A stretch of 64,000 nt of DNA from UMGS2069 sp900557585 (GCA_902476355.1 CABSCS010000005.1:32793-96792); one strand, 5' to 3'. Positions 52,370 to 60,901 are shown, counted from the first letter of the stretch. Notes: generated by a model not told the origin, from the letters alone. Numbers and translations are program-made.

Positions 52370-52777
52370 CTATTTATTCTTTTTCACGTTCACTCCTACT
52401 GCCCCGCCAATTGCACCAACAACAACTGCAAATGCAAGGTCGGCAATAAGCCCAAGTCCAAGAGTGAGTTTTTGCGCCAAAATTGAAAAGATTGTGAATG
52501 CCAAAATTGTATAGATGCCCGCAAAAAGCAAACCTTGAAGCATTCCTTTCGTTGAGTTTCTTGTCAAAACCATTGCACCAAAGAACACGCTTATCGCCTT
52601 GATTGCCATGTTCACAGGGCTTATCACCTTGTCTGGAAGTGATGCCCACTTGATGATGAACGCAAACAAAATAATGCACGCAAAAGTAATAATAAGCGAA
52701 ACAAAAAGAGCCTTTAAATATCTGAAAATGTTTTGTTTGATTATTCCTTCGTTTTGTTTTTGTGTTTCAGTTTTCAT
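52370..52777 (-). CDS. TIGR04086/DUF3792-type small membrane protein
   Basis: A 135-residue protein with four hydrophobic helices and a Gly-rich last helix region (VVVGAIGGAVGV). The family is of unknown function and commonly lies between secDF and yajC in clostridia, as here. The start ATG at 52777 has AAGGTGG at a suitable distance; the frame opens four codons earlier at a GTG that would overlap this site. The neighbourhood suggests a link to protein export or membrane biogenesis, but that is inference. Confidence 0.8.
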   Translation of the reverse strand: MKTETQKQNEGIIKQNIFRYLKALFVSLIITFACIILFAFIIKWASLPDKVISPVNMAIKAISVFFGAMVLTRNSTKGMLQGLLFAGIYTILAFTIFSILAQKLTLGLGLIADLAFAVVVGAIGGAVGVNVKKNK

Positions 52778-52967
52778 GCCGTTTTCCACCTTCTGTACAT
52801 TTTATGGCGAACAAACAAAAAATAGAACAACGGAAAAGACAAATTATAATATAAAATGATTATCCCCTGTATCATCAACCCCGCTTAAAGACAAAAATTA
52901 TCAACGGCAAAACATAATCTATATTATGACAATATCTTTTTACGCTTTTTATACATCAATTTTTTGC

Positions 52968-52998
52968 ACAAAAAAAACAGCGAATCAACGCTGTTTTA
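52968..52998 (-). terminator. Intrinsic terminator of yajC
   Basis: On the minus strand AAAACAGCG pairs with CGCTGTTTT around TTGATT and is followed by a T-run. Confidence 0.85.
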
Positions 52999-53004
52999 AT
53001 TTGT

Positions 53005-53544
53005 TTATTTCTTTTTTGATTTTGCTTTTTTTGCTGGTTTTTCAGGTTTTGCTTCTTCAACTTTTTCAGCATCTTTTGCTTCTTCTGCTTCTGGTGCTTC
53101 TGGTGATTCTGGTGCTTCCAAAGTTTCGTCTGCCTTTTCGCCCACCTTTACCTCTTCAGGTTTTGGCTCTTCTTTCTTTTCTTCTTTTTGGGCTTTTTCT
53201 TCTGGCTTTGCAGTTGATTTCAAAACTGTTCCAACAGAGCCAATGTCAAACTCCATTGTTGTTTTGTTGTTTTTTGCACCAGTTTCCAAAATGAAAGTTT
53301 TTACACCGTCTTTTTCGCTGATTTTTGTGATTCTTCCAATCACGCCACCAACAGTTCTAACAGTGTCGCCAACATGAAGAGCGTTAACCATTTGGTCATA
53401 TTCTTTCATACGTTTACGATTTGTGATTGTTGGAAGAACAAGCATCAAAACAACAAGTCCAAGCAAAATGAGATATATCCACCAAGAACCGCCTTGATTT
53501 TTTGTTGTGGTCTCGGTTGAACCATCAAGTAATAAATTAAGCAT
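53005..53544 (-). CDS. yajC: Preprotein translocase subunit YajC with long charged tail
   Basis: Small Sec-associated membrane protein. One transmembrane helix (about 21-40) is followed by the conserved VGDTVRTVGGVIGRI and a short beta-rich domain to about 110. The last 70 residues are a Glu/Lys/Ala/Pro-rich extension (APESPEAPEAEEA) ending in a Lys cluster, roughly doubling the usual length to 179. AAAGGAGA precedes the ATG. It has its own promoter just after tgt. Confidence 0.93.
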   Translation of the reverse strand: MLNLLLDGSTETTTKNQGGSWWIYLILLGLVVLMLVLPTITNRKRMKEYDQMVNALHVGDTVRTVGGVIGRITKISEKDGVKTFILETGAKNNKTTMEFDIGSVGTVLKSTAKPEEKAQKEEKKEEPKPEEVKVGEKADETLEAPESPEAPEAEEAKDAEKVEEAKPEKPAKKAKSKKK

Positions 53545-53608
53545 TTTATTTCTCCTTTATTTAATGAAAATAGTTTATCACACACTTTCGCGTTTCCACA
53601 AGCATTTT

Positions 53609-53636
53609 ATTGTAAAAAAATCCACAAAAGTGTCAA
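53609..53636 (-). promoter_or_regulatory. yajC promoter
   Basis: On the minus strand TTGACA (53631-53636) and TACAAT (53609-53614) are 16 nt apart, directly after the tgt stop. Confidence 0.6.
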
Positions 53637-53644
53637 TTTTTGTT

Positions 53645-54766
53645 TTAAAGTTTATCGTAGCCTGTCTCTTTATAGAACTGGTCTCGAAATTCAAGAAGAC
53701 GGTCTTCTTTTATCGCCTGTCTGATGTCAGACATCAAATCGGTCAAATATGAAAGGTTATGGATTGAAAGAAGTTGCGCACCCAAAATTTCGTCAACATT
53801 AAACAAATGGCGAAGATATGCCTTTGTAAAGTTTTTGCAACAATAGCAATTGCACTTTTCATCAAGAGGCGTGAAATCTTCTTTATATTTTCCGTTTTTC
53901 ACAACAATTTTTCCTGTGTGAGTGAATGCAGAACCGTTTCTTGCAATTCTTGTTGGAAGAACGCAATCGAACATATCAATTCCACGAATAACACCCTCTA
54001 CAAGGCAGTCTGGACTTCCAACACCCATCAAATAACGAGCCTTGTCTTCTGGATAAAGTGGAGCAAGTTCGTCCATAATGTCATACATCACATCTTTTGG
54101 TTCACCAACTGAAAGTCCTCCAATTGAAAAGCCAACTTTCACATATGGTTGAATGTCTTGAAGTGCTTTTTTGCGAAGGTCTTTGAAAAAGTTTCCTTGA
54201 ACAATTGGAAAAAGCATTTGATTGTCATTTTTGTGATAGTCATAGCATCTAGCAAGCCATTTTTTAGTTCTGTCCAACGCTTTTCTTGCATATTCATAGG
54301 TCACGCCATAGGTTGAACATTCGTCAAACGCCATGATAATGTCTGAACCAAGTTTGTTTTGAATTTCCATTGATTTTTCAGGAGTAAAGAAATGTGAACT
54401 GCCATCAAGATGCGATTTAAACTCTACCCCTTCATCGGTGATTTTGTTGAGTTTTGCAAGAGAGAAAACTTGAAAGCCACCGCTGTCTGTTAAAATTGGC
54501 TTGTTCCAATTCATGAACTTGTGAAGTCCACCCGCTTTTGCAACAAGGTCGGCACCTGGGCGCAAATAGCAATGATATGTGTTTGACAAAATGATTTGTG
54601 CACCAAGTTCTTCAAGTTCTCTTGGTTCAACAGCCTTCACGGTTGCACGAGTTCCAACTGGCATGAAAACTGGGGTCTGAATGTCACCATGAGGAGTTCT
54701 AAGTGTTCCACATCTTGCAAATGTGTTTGATGATTTTTCTTTTACAGTAAATTCGAATTTTTCCAT
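53645..54766 (-). CDS. tgt: tRNA-guanine(34) transglycosylase
   Basis: Exchanges G34 of GUN-anticodon tRNAs for preQ1 on the way to queuosine. Conserved TPVFMPVGTRATVK, DSGGFQVFSLA and GGLSVGEP are seen, and the zinc site appears as CNCYCC plus a downstream His. 373 residues is standard. AAAGGAAAA precedes the ATG, nine nt after queA, the next enzyme of the pathway. No preQ1 synthesis genes or preQ1 riboswitch are visible in the window, so the precursor may be imported. Confidence 0.97.
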   Translation of the reverse strand: MEKFEFTVKEKSSNTFARCGTLRTPHGDIQTPVFMPVGTRATVKAVEPRELEELGAQIILSNTYHCYLRPGADLVAKAGGLHKFMNWNKPILTDSGGFQVFSLAKLNKITDEGVEFKSHLDGSSHFFTPEKSMEIQNKLGSDIIMAFDECSTYGVTYEYARKALDRTKKWLARCYDYHKNDNQMLFPIVQGNFFKDLRKKALQDIQPYVKVGFSIGGLSVGEPKDVMYDIMDELAPLYPEDKARYLMGVGSPDCLVEGVIRGIDMFDCVLPTRIARNGSAFTHTGKIVVKNGKYKEDFTPLDEKCNCYCCKNFTKAYLRHLFNVDEILGAQLLSIHNLSYLTDLMSDIRQAIKEDRLLEFRDQFYKETGYDKL

Positions 54767-54775
54767 ATTTTTCCT

Positions 54776-55807
54776 TTATTCAATAAACATTGCATCACCG
54801 AAACTGAAAAAACGATATTTTTCTTTGACTGCGGTGTTATAAATTTCAAGAGTTTTTTCTCTTGAACCGATAAATGCTGAAATAAGCATTATAAGAGTGC
54901 TTTCTGGCAAGTGGAAGTTTGTGATGAGCGCATCAACAAATTTGAACTGATAGCCCGGATAAATGAAAATGTTTGTTTCTTTGTTCACCGGTTCAAGTTT
55001 TCCCTTTTCCACTGCTGCACTTTCAAGAGTTCGAACAGAGGTTGTTCCAACTGCAACAATTCTCTTGCCCTGTTTTTTATATTCATTAAGTCGCGAAGCA
55101 GTTGCCTCGTCAATCACAATCTTTTCACTGTGCATGTGATGAGATTCAACATTTTCAACACTTACAGGGCGGAAAGTTCCAAGCCCAACATCAAGGCGCA
55201 CAGTTTCAATTTTTACGCCCTTGTCTTTAAGTTTTTGCAAAAGTTCTTTGGTAAAGTGAAGCCCAGCAGTTGGCGCAGCACTTGAACCTGGAATTTTGTT
55301 ATACACTGTTTGATAACGTTCTTGGTCTTCAAGTTTTTCGTGAATATATGGTGGAAGAGGCATTTCTCCAATGCGGTCAAGTTCGGCTTCAAGTGTTCCG
55401 TTTTTAACGGTGAAACGAACAAGTTTTCCTCCAATTTCTTCTCTTTCTTCAATAACTTCAAGAAACATGTTGTCTGAAAAATCAAAAATTGTTCCAACCT
55501 TTGCTTTCTTGCCTGGTTTTGCAAGGCATTCATAGTCGGTTAAACTTTCTCTTTTCAACAGCAAAAACTCAACTCTTGCACCAGTGTCACGCTTGGTTCC
55601 AAAAATTCTTGCAGGAATAACGCGAGTGTTGTTCACAACAAGAACATCATTGTCTGTCAAATAATTTAAAATGTCATGAAAAATCTTATGCTCAACCAAT
55701 TCACTGTCACGATGATAAACAAGCATTCTTGAACTGTCTCGTGGATAAACTGGGGTTTGAGCAATAAGTTCTTCGGGCAAATCATAATAAAAATCTTTAG
55801 TGTTCAT
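54776..55807 (-). CDS. queA: S-adenosylmethionine:tRNA ribosyltransferase-isomerase
   Basis: Adds the cyclopentene ring precursor to preQ1-tRNA. The N-terminus FYYDLPEELIAQTP and internal GSSAAPTAGLHFT, TFRPV and YPGYQFKFVDALITNFHLP are characteristic. 343 residues, complete. Operon with tgt downstream. Its promoter overlaps the stop codon of ruvB. Confidence 0.97.
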   Translation of the reverse strand: MNTKDFYYDLPEELIAQTPVYPRDSSRMLVYHRDSELVEHKIFHDILNYLTDNDVLVVNNTRVIPARIFGTKRDTGARVEFLLLKRESLTDYECLAKPGKKAKVGTIFDFSDNMFLEVIEEREEIGGKLVRFTVKNGTLEAELDRIGEMPLPPYIHEKLEDQERYQTVYNKIPGSSAAPTAGLHFTKELLQKLKDKGVKIETVRLDVGLGTFRPVSVENVESHHMHSEKIVIDEATASRLNEYKKQGKRIVAVGTTSVRTLESAAVEKGKLEPVNKETNIFIYPGYQFKFVDALITNFHLPESTLIMLISAFIGSREKTLEIYNTAVKEKYRFFSFGDAMFIE

Positions 55808-55836
55808 TTTTCTCTCTTTCTTTATTTTTCCAGCAG

Positions 55837-55865
55837 ATTATATACCATTAAAACGGCTTTGTCTA
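55837..55865 (-). promoter_or_regulatory. queA-tgt promoter overlapping the ruvB stop
   Basis: On the minus strand TAGACA (55860-55865, including the ruvB TAG) and TATAAT (55837-55842) are 17 nt apart. Confidence 0.7.
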
Positions 55866-56918
55866 GGCATTATATTCAATTCCAAGGTGTTCATAGGCTT
55901 TTGGAAGCGGAACTCTTCCCCTTGGAGTTCTTGCAATGAAGCCAATTTGCATGAGATATGGCTCATATACATCTTCAATTGTGCATTGCTCTTCACCGGT
56001 TGCGGCAGCAATTGTGTCAAGTCCAACCGCACGTCCACCAAATTTCACAATCATGGCTTCCAAAATGTTGCGGTCAACATTGTCAAGACCAAGGCTGTCA
56101 ACCTCCATTCGGTCAAGAGCAAGTTTGCTTATTTTTTTATCAATTTTTCCAGAGCCCATCACCATTGCAAAGTCGCGAACTCTTTTCAAAAGTCGGTTTG
56201 CAATTCTTGGGGTTCCACGGCTTCTTCTTGCAATTTCAAGTGCAGCATCACCGTCAATTTCTGAGCCCAAAATTTTTGCAGACCGCGAAACAATTTTTGC
56301 AAGGTCTTCTGGCGAATAAATTTCCAAACGGCAAATCACACCAAAACGGTCACGAAGAGGGCCTGTTAGCATTCCTGCCTTGGTTGTTGCACCAATAAGC
56401 GTAAACTTTGGAAGATTTATTCTAACAGAGCGTGCAGAAGGGCCTTCTCCAACCATAAAGTCAAGAGCAAAGTCTTCCATTGCTGGATATAAAATTTCTT
56501 CAACCTTGTGATTTAAACGATGAATTTCATCAATAAACAAAACATCATTTTCGTTGAGTTTTGTCAAAATGGCAGCAAGGTCGCTTGCTTTTTCAATTGC
56601 AGGACCACTTGTAAGAGTTACGCCAACCCCCATCTCGTTTGCAATGACCGACGAAAGTGTGGTTTTTCCAAGTCCAGGAGGGCCATATAAAAGAACATGG
56701 TCAAGTGCTTCACCACGTTTTTTTGCCGCAGTGATATAAACCATAAGGTTTTCTTTAACCTTGGTTTGACCAACATATTCTTTCATGGTTTTTGGACGAA
56801 GCGAAGTTTCAATTTCTTCATCGAAACTTGTTTCTTTTGTGTCCATAAGACGAGGAGAATTTTCTGCTTCTTGCTCGTCCATATGGCTTGTAAATTTGAA
56901 TTTATTTTCTTCCATCAT
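55863..56918 (-). CDS. ruvB: Holliday junction branch migration helicase RuvB
   Basis: AAA+ motor of the RuvABC resolvasome. Walker A GPPGLGKTT, Walker B FIDEIHRLN and a C-terminal winged helix (GFIARTPRGR) are present. 351 residues. The start 56918 is followed at once by a second ATG; both are reachable from AGGA. It lies 9 nt after ruvA; the order ruvC-ruvA-ruvB is the usual one. Confidence 0.98.
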   Translation of the reverse strand: MMEENKFKFTSHMDEQEAENSPRLMDTKETSFDEEIETSLRPKTMKEYVGQTKVKENLMVYITAAKKRGEALDHVLLYGPPGLGKTTLSSVIANEMGVGVTLTSGPAIEKASDLAAILTKLNENDVLFIDEIHRLNHKVEEILYPAMEDFALDFMVGEGPSARSVRINLPKFTLIGATTKAGMLTGPLRDRFGVICRLEIYSPEDLAKIVSRSAKILGSEIDGDAALEIARRSRGTPRIANRLLKRVRDFAMVMGSGKIDKKISKLALDRMEVDSLGLDNVDRNILEAMIVKFGGRAVGLDTIAAATGEEQCTIEDVYEPYLMQIGFIARTPRGRVPLPKAYEHLGIEYNA

Positions 56919-56927
56919 TCATTCCTA

Positions 56928-57524
56928 TTATAAACATTTTCTAATGATTTGGTCGGCTTTGTCGGTTTCGGTTGCCTTTGCTTTGACAAGTTTTGTTGCA
57001 TCTTCTTTCTTGATTCCAAGTTCAACCAAAATTGCAACAGCATCATTCATTTCGCTTGTGAAAGTTGTTTCTGGTGCAAAGTTTATGAATCCGTCAATTG
57101 GGCTTTGTTCGGCTTTCACATTTTCTTCAACCTTTTCGCGAAGTTCAAGGACAATTCTTTCGGCTGTCTTTTTCCCTAGACCTTTGATTTTTGTTAAAAG
57201 CGAAACATTTTGATTTATAACCGCACTTGCCAAACTTCTTGAACCCATTGCAGACAAAATGCTTATTGCCATTTTTGGCCCAATGCCTGAAACCGAAATA
57301 AGATTTAAAAACATTCTTTTTTCTGCAAGGTCAGAAAATCCAAACAAAAACATTCCGTCTTCACGAACCTGCAAATAGGTGTACACCTTTTGTTCTCCTG
57401 AAGTTTTTGTGAGTGCGTCAATTGTGTTAAGAGAGCAACAAACTTCATATTCAACGCCACCATTTTCAACGGCGATGATATTTTCATCAACTCTTGTAAT
57501 TTTTCCTTTAAGTGAATATATCAT
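56928..57524 (-). CDS. ruvA: Holliday junction DNA helicase subunit RuvA
   Basis: Tetrameric four-way-junction binder. An N-terminal OB domain, two helix-hairpin-helix motifs (about VSGIGPKMAISIL and IKGLGKKTAERIV) and a C-terminal RuvB-binding domain are seen. 198 residues. The ATG overlaps the ruvC stop as TAATG. Confidence 0.97.
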   Translation of the reverse strand: MIYSLKGKITRVDENIIAVENGGVEYEVCCSLNTIDALTKTSGEQKVYTYLQVREDGMFLFGFSDLAEKRMFLNLISVSGIGPKMAISILSAMGSRSLASAVINQNVSLLTKIKGLGKKTAERIVLELREKVEENVKAEQSPIDGFINFAPETTFTSEMNDAVAILVELGIKKEDATKLVKAKATETDKADQIIRKCL

Positions 57525-58102
57525 TATTTTTTGTCCTTTTTCAAATTTTCAATAAGTCCAAGATTTTTCTTTTGGTCTTTGTGATAAACTCGCTTTTGAA
57601 TGTCAAACATGCTGTTGCTTTTCAGCGAGTTGTTGGTTTGTGCATGAGTAAGCGCAACTGCAAGCGCATCGGCTGCATCGTCTGGCTTTGGGTCTTTTTT
57701 AAGATTTAAAAGCATTTTTGTCATATATTGAACTTGCTTTTTGTCTGCCTTTCCTGTTCCAGTGATTGCTTGCTTGATTTGAATTGGCGTATATTCAAAC
57801 AAATTTCCACAAGTTTGAACGCCCGTGCAAATTATCACACCTCTTGCTTCGGCAACCTGAATTCCTGTTGTAATATTGTTGTTGAAAAACAACTCTTCAA
57901 CAGCAATTGCGTCGGGCTTAAACATTGAAACAAGACCTTTCATTCCCTCGTTTATTTCAGCAAGACGAGTTGGAAAAGATTCTTCTTTGTCCGTTTCAAT
58001 TGCACCATAATCAACAACCGAACACTTTCCTGTTTTGTCATCTTTGTTTATAACACCATAGCCAACAATTGCATAGCCAGGGTCGATGCCAAGAATAATC
58101 AT
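57524..58102 (-). CDS. ruvC: Crossover junction endodeoxyribonuclease RuvC
   Basis: Resolves Holliday junctions. The acidic active site is visible as GIDPGYAIVGYG (D7), AVEELFF (Glu) and PDDAADALAVALTH near residues 140-150. 192 residues, including a charged C-terminal extension of about 25 residues compared with the usual 165-175. AAGGGGA precedes the ATG. First gene of the ruvCAB operon. Confidence 0.97.
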   Translation of the reverse strand: MIILGIDPGYAIVGYGVINKDDKTGKCSVVDYGAIETDKEESFPTRLAEINEGMKGLVSMFKPDAIAVEELFFNNNITTGIQVAEARGVIICTGVQTCGNLFEYTPIQIKQAITGTGKADKKQVQYMTKMLLNLKKDPKPDDAADALAVALTHAQTNNSLKSNSMFDIQKRVYHKDQKKNLGLIENLKKDKK

Positions 58103-58134
58103 AGTTTCCCCTTATACACTTTTATACATAATAT

Positions 58135-58164
58135 ATAATAACTTTTTCCCACGCACAAAGTCAA
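58135..58164 (-). promoter_or_regulatory. ruvCAB promoter
   Basis: On the minus strand TTGACT (58159-58164) and TATTAT (58135-58140) are 18 nt apart. No SOS box is seen next to it. Confidence 0.65.
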
Positions 58165-58179
58165 ATGAATAATAAAAAA

Positions 58180-58194
58180 TTCCGCCTCTCTGCC
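58180..58194 (+). repeat. Isolated end fragment of the structured repeat (D)
   Basis: TTCCGCCTCTCTGCC repeats the first bases of copies A-C, in the orientation opposite to copy C 255 bp away. Nothing further downstream matches, so it is a truncated copy or one end of a small element bounded by C. Confidence 0.7.
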
Positions 58195-58275
58195 AAGTAA
58201 TGTAATTTTTATATAATTTGCTATTTTATTGCAATGTTTAGAATTTTAATTTGAATGTAATAAAAAATCCCTAAT

Positions 58276-58352
58276 GCAAACAATGTTTGCTATCATGTGA
58301 ACAAAGTGAACTATCATGCGGACTCGTCCGCTATCATGCATGCCTGCATGCT
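58276..58352. repeat. Array of TATCATG units alternating with small palindromes
   Basis: CTATCATG occurs at 58290, 58311 and 58331, a 20-21 bp period. Between them lie inverted repeats GCAAAC/GTTTGC, GCGGAC/GTCCGC and GCATGC/GCATGC, plus the non-palindromic GTGAACAAAGTGAAC. The first unit recurs after rny at 25958. Confidence 0.75.
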
Positions 58353-58448
58353 ATTTAGAAGACAGAAAAAAAAGAACCCACATAAAAGAAGTAAATAATT
58401 CAAAGTTTACTAAAAAATAAGATAATATCAATAATAATTTATGGTAGG

Positions 58449-58616
58449 TTTGAAAACGAATAGCAACAAATTCGTTTGGATTTTCGAGAAAAAAAGCCCA
58501 AATAAGGTTCCCGATTGTATCTTGCGTTACATCGGGGTTCTTATTTGGGCTTTTTTGCCGAAAAGGTAAATGAAGTTGTGGTTATACCTTCTGCCGGTTC
58601 GGTAGAGAGGCGGAAC
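58449..58616 (-). repeat. Structured 168-nt repeat, copy C, directly after yebC
   Basis: On the minus strand it starts two nt after the yebC stop with GTTCCGCCTCTCTACCGA and has a GAAG/CTTC small hairpin. The main hairpin (58494-58552) has outer helix AAGCCCAAATAAG/CTTATTTGGGCTT, internal loop AACC/GAAC, inner helix CCGAT-GTA/TAC-A-ATCGG and an 8-nt loop, then a T-run. A final small hairpin CGAAT/ATTCG and CGTTTTCAAA close it. It is the likely terminator of yebC. Confidence 0.85.
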
Positions 58617-58618
58617 AA

Positions 58619-59344
58619 CTATTCTTCAAGTATGCCATTATGATAAACATTTTGCACATCGTCAAGGTCATCAAGTTCATCAAAAAGTTTTTCAATTGAA
58701 GAAAACTTTTGAGCATCAAGAGAAACAACATTTTGTGGAAGATATTCAGTTTCACTTGATAAAATCTTCATTGATGCGTTTTCAAATGCTTTTACTGCTG
58801 CATGAAGACCATCTGATGGAGTGTATACAACAAAGCCATCTTCTTCTTCGGTCACGTCATCTGCACCAGCATCAAGAGCAACCATCATCACATCGTCTTC
58901 TGAAAGACCTTCCTTGTCAAGCACGATAACGCCACGATAATCAAAGTTATACATAACGCTTCCTGTTGAGCCAAGGTTTCCACCATGGTGTGTGAAAAGG
59001 TGACGAACATCAGATGCAGTGCGGTTTTTGTTGTCTGTCAAGCAGTCTACAATAAAAGCAACACCGTTTGGACCATAGCCTTCATATATAATTGAAACAT
59101 AGTTTTCTGCATTGCTTTCGCCCGCAGCCTTTTTGATGCTTCTTTGAATGTTGTCGTTTGGCATGTTATTTTGTTTTGCTTTTTGAATCACATCATAAAG
59201 TTTGCTGTTTGTGTTAGGGTCAGGGCCACCAAGTTTAACAGCAACCGCGATTTCACGACCAATCTTTGTGAAAATTTTTCCACGTGCGGCATCTGCTTTG
59301 TTTTTTGTTGCTTGAATATTGTGCCATTTTGAGTGTCCACTCAT
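58619..59344 (-). CDS. yebC: YebC/PmpR family DNA-binding regulatory or translation-associated protein
   Basis: Three-domain acidic protein beginning MSGHSKWHNIQATKNKADAA, with the conserved YEGYGPNGVAFIVDCLTDN segment. 241 residues, complete. Family members have been described as transcriptional regulators and more recently as factors relieving ribosome stalling; the role here is not determinable. GGGAGGG precedes the ATG. The repeat copy C begins right behind its stop codon. Confidence 0.94.
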   Translation of the reverse strand: MSGHSKWHNIQATKNKADAARGKIFTKIGREIAVAVKLGGPDPNTNSKLYDVIQKAKQNNMPNDNIQRSIKKAAGESNAENYVSIIYEGYGPNGVAFIVDCLTDNKNRTASDVRHLFTHHGGNLGSTGSVMYNFDYRGVIVLDKEGLSEDDVMMVALDAGADDVTEEEDGFVVYTPSDGLHAAVKAFENASMKILSSETEYLPQNVVSLDAQKFSSIEKLFDELDDLDDVQNVYHNGILEE

Positions 59345-59380
59345 GATATAGCCCTCCCTTTTAATAAATTTACTTTTGCT

Positions 59381-59409
59381 ATTTTACACCACTTTTTTGC
59401 ATTTTGCAA
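59381..59409 (-). promoter_or_regulatory. yebC promoter
   Basis: On the minus strand TTGCAA (59404-59409) and TAAAAT (59381-59386) are 17 nt apart. Confidence 0.65.
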
Positions 59410-59438
59410 CTGTTTTAAAAAAGTGTGATTTAATTTTC

Positions 59439-60203
59439 CTAAAACTCGTTTTTCTTTAAAATGTACATGATTACACTTGCGGAAACACCGGCATTGAGCG
59501 ACTCCATTTGACTTTTCATTGGAAGTGAAATTGTTCGCGAACTTAAACTTTCCATTTTGTCGCTTACTCCACCACCCTCGTTGCCGATTACAAGTGCATA
59601 TTTTTCATCTATGTTTTGCATGTTAAAAATGTTTTCGCCAGCCATGTCGGTGATATAAATTTTTGTATCTGTTTTTTTGCATTCATCAAAAAGTTCTTCA
59701 ACCGAAATTGGATAAAGATCAACATAGAAAATTCCGCCCGAACTGCTTCGAACAGTTTTTGGATTGTATGGGTCGCAACAATCAATCAGTGCAATTTCAT
59801 GAAAGCCAGTTGCGGCTGCGGTTCTGATTATTGTTCCCATGTTTCCTGGGTCTGAAATGCGGTCAAGCACCAAAATTGGTTCGGTGATATGAAAATCTAG
59901 CGATGGGCGCATTTTCACTTCGGCAATTATGCCTTGGCTTGTAACGGTGTCTGAAATCTTTGCAAATGCAGGTTTTGAAAGCAAAATCACATTTGGCTCG
60001 CACTTTGCAATAATGTCGCTATATTTGGTGACAAAACTTTGTTCAACATAAAGTTTTTCAAGTTCCATTGCACCGCAAACAACCTCGTTTACAGTTTTAT
60101 AGCCCTCTACCAAAAATGTGCCATAGTATCTGCGATATTTTTTCTCGCTCAAACTGGCAGCCCTTTTCACGTTTTCATTGTTCACACTTGAAATTATTTC
60201 CAT
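59439..60203 (-). CDS. TrmH/SpoU-family RNA 2'-O-methyltransferase
   Basis: SPOUT-fold methyltransferase for rRNA or tRNA. An N-terminal substrate-binding domain (about 1-100) is followed by the catalytic knot with DRISDPGNMGTIIRTA (motif 1), VIGNEGGG (motif 2) and SLNAGVSASVIMY (motif 3). 254 residues. The target nucleotide is unknown; the gene commonly lies beside infC-rpmI-rplT or pheS in Firmicutes. AAAGGAT precedes the ATG. Confidence 0.92.
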   Translation of the reverse strand: MEIISSVNNENVKRAASLSEKKYRRYYGTFLVEGYKTVNEVVCGAMELEKLYVEQSFVTKYSDIIAKCEPNVILLSKPAFAKISDTVTSQGIIAEVKMRPSLDFHITEPILVLDRISDPGNMGTIIRTAAATGFHEIALIDCCDPYNPKTVRSSSGGIFYVDLYPISVEELFDECKKTDTKIYITDMAGENIFNMQNIDEKYALVIGNEGGGVSDKMESLSSRTISLPMKSQMESLNAGVSASVIMYILKKNEF

Positions 60204-60228
60204 TTCTTTATCCTTTTTCCTTGTTTAT

Positions 60229-60257
60229 ATTGTAAAAGTATGTGCTGTTTTTGTCAA
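60229..60257 (-). promoter_or_regulatory. Promoter of the SpoU methyltransferase gene
   Basis: On the minus strand TTGACA (60252-60257) and TACAAT (60229-60234) are 17 nt apart, just after the rplT terminator. Confidence 0.75.
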
Positions 60258-60267
60258 ACATTTGAAA

Positions 60268-60302
60268 ATAAAAAAAACTCGCACAAAAATGTGTGAGTTT
60301 TG
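60268..60302 (-). terminator. Intrinsic terminator of the infC-rpmI-rplT operon
   Basis: On the minus strand ACTCACAC pairs with GTGCGAGT (one mismatch) around a 6-nt loop, followed by T8. Confidence 0.8.
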
Positions 60303-60315
60303 CCAAGCAAAAATA

Positions 60316-60669
60316 TTAGTTCAATGCTGCTTTTGCTTTTGAAGCAACATCTGCGAAAGCATCTTTGTTGTTTACTGCAAGGTCTGCAAGAACTTTTCTG
60401 TTAAGTTCGATTCCTGCAAGTTTCATTCCATGCATCATTTTGCTGTATGAAAGACCATATTCTCTTGCTGCAGCGTTGATTCTTGCAATCCAAAGGTTGC
60501 GCATATCACGTTTTTTGTTCTTTCTTCCAACATATGCATAGTTTCCGCTTTTCATAACGGCTTGACGAGCAACTCTGTAAAGTGTGCTTTTTGAGCCTCT
60601 GTATCCTTTTGAAAGTTTGCGGATTTTTACTCTTTTCTTATTTGCGTTAACGCCTCTTTTAATTCTCAT
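60316..60669 (-). CDS. rplT: 50S ribosomal protein L20
   Basis: 23S rRNA-binding assembly protein and repressor of its own operon. It starts MRIKRGVNANKKR and contains GYRGSKSTLYRVARQAVMKS. 117 residues, standard. Third gene after infC and rpmI; its predicted target is the leader at 61418-61623. Confidence 0.99.
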   Translation of the reverse strand: MRIKRGVNANKKRVKIRKLSKGYRGSKSTLYRVARQAVMKSGNYAYVGRKNKKRDMRNLWIARINAAAREYGLSYSKMMHGMKLAGIELNRKVLADLAVNNKDAFADVASKAKAALN

Positions 60670-60682
60670 TGCCGTTCACTCC

Positions 60683-60883
60683 TTAGTCTTGATTTCCCAC
60701 AAGTTTTTTGATTGTTTTTTCTTGTGTGCTTGATACATAGGCTGGGTTTCTCAACGCACGCTTACGACCAGTTTCTTTCTTTGTCAAAATATGACGTTTG
60801 TTTTGATGTCCGCGTTTTACTTTGCCACTTTTAAGAACGTTAAATCTCTTTTTAGCAGCACTGTTATTTTTTTGTTTAGGCAT
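60683..60883 (-). CDS. rpmI: 50S ribosomal protein L35
   Basis: Small basic ribosomal protein starting MPKQKNNSAAKKRF with RGHQNKRHILTKK. 66 residues, standard. AAAGGAGA precedes the ATG. Middle gene of the infC operon. Confidence 0.99.
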   Translation of the reverse strand: MPKQKNNSAAKKRFNVLKSGKVKRGHQNKRHILTKKETGRKRALRNPAYVSSTQEKTIKKLVGNQD

Positions 60884-60901
60884 TTTTATTTCTCCTTTAT
60901 G

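Larger units (their letters stand above)
58103..58618. other. Repeat-rich intergenic region between ruvC and yebC
   Basis: No coding sequence. It holds the ruvC promoter, an isolated repeat end (58180-58194), the TATCATG hairpin array (58276-58352) and structured repeat copy C (58449-58616); the rest is A/T-rich. Confidence 0.75.
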
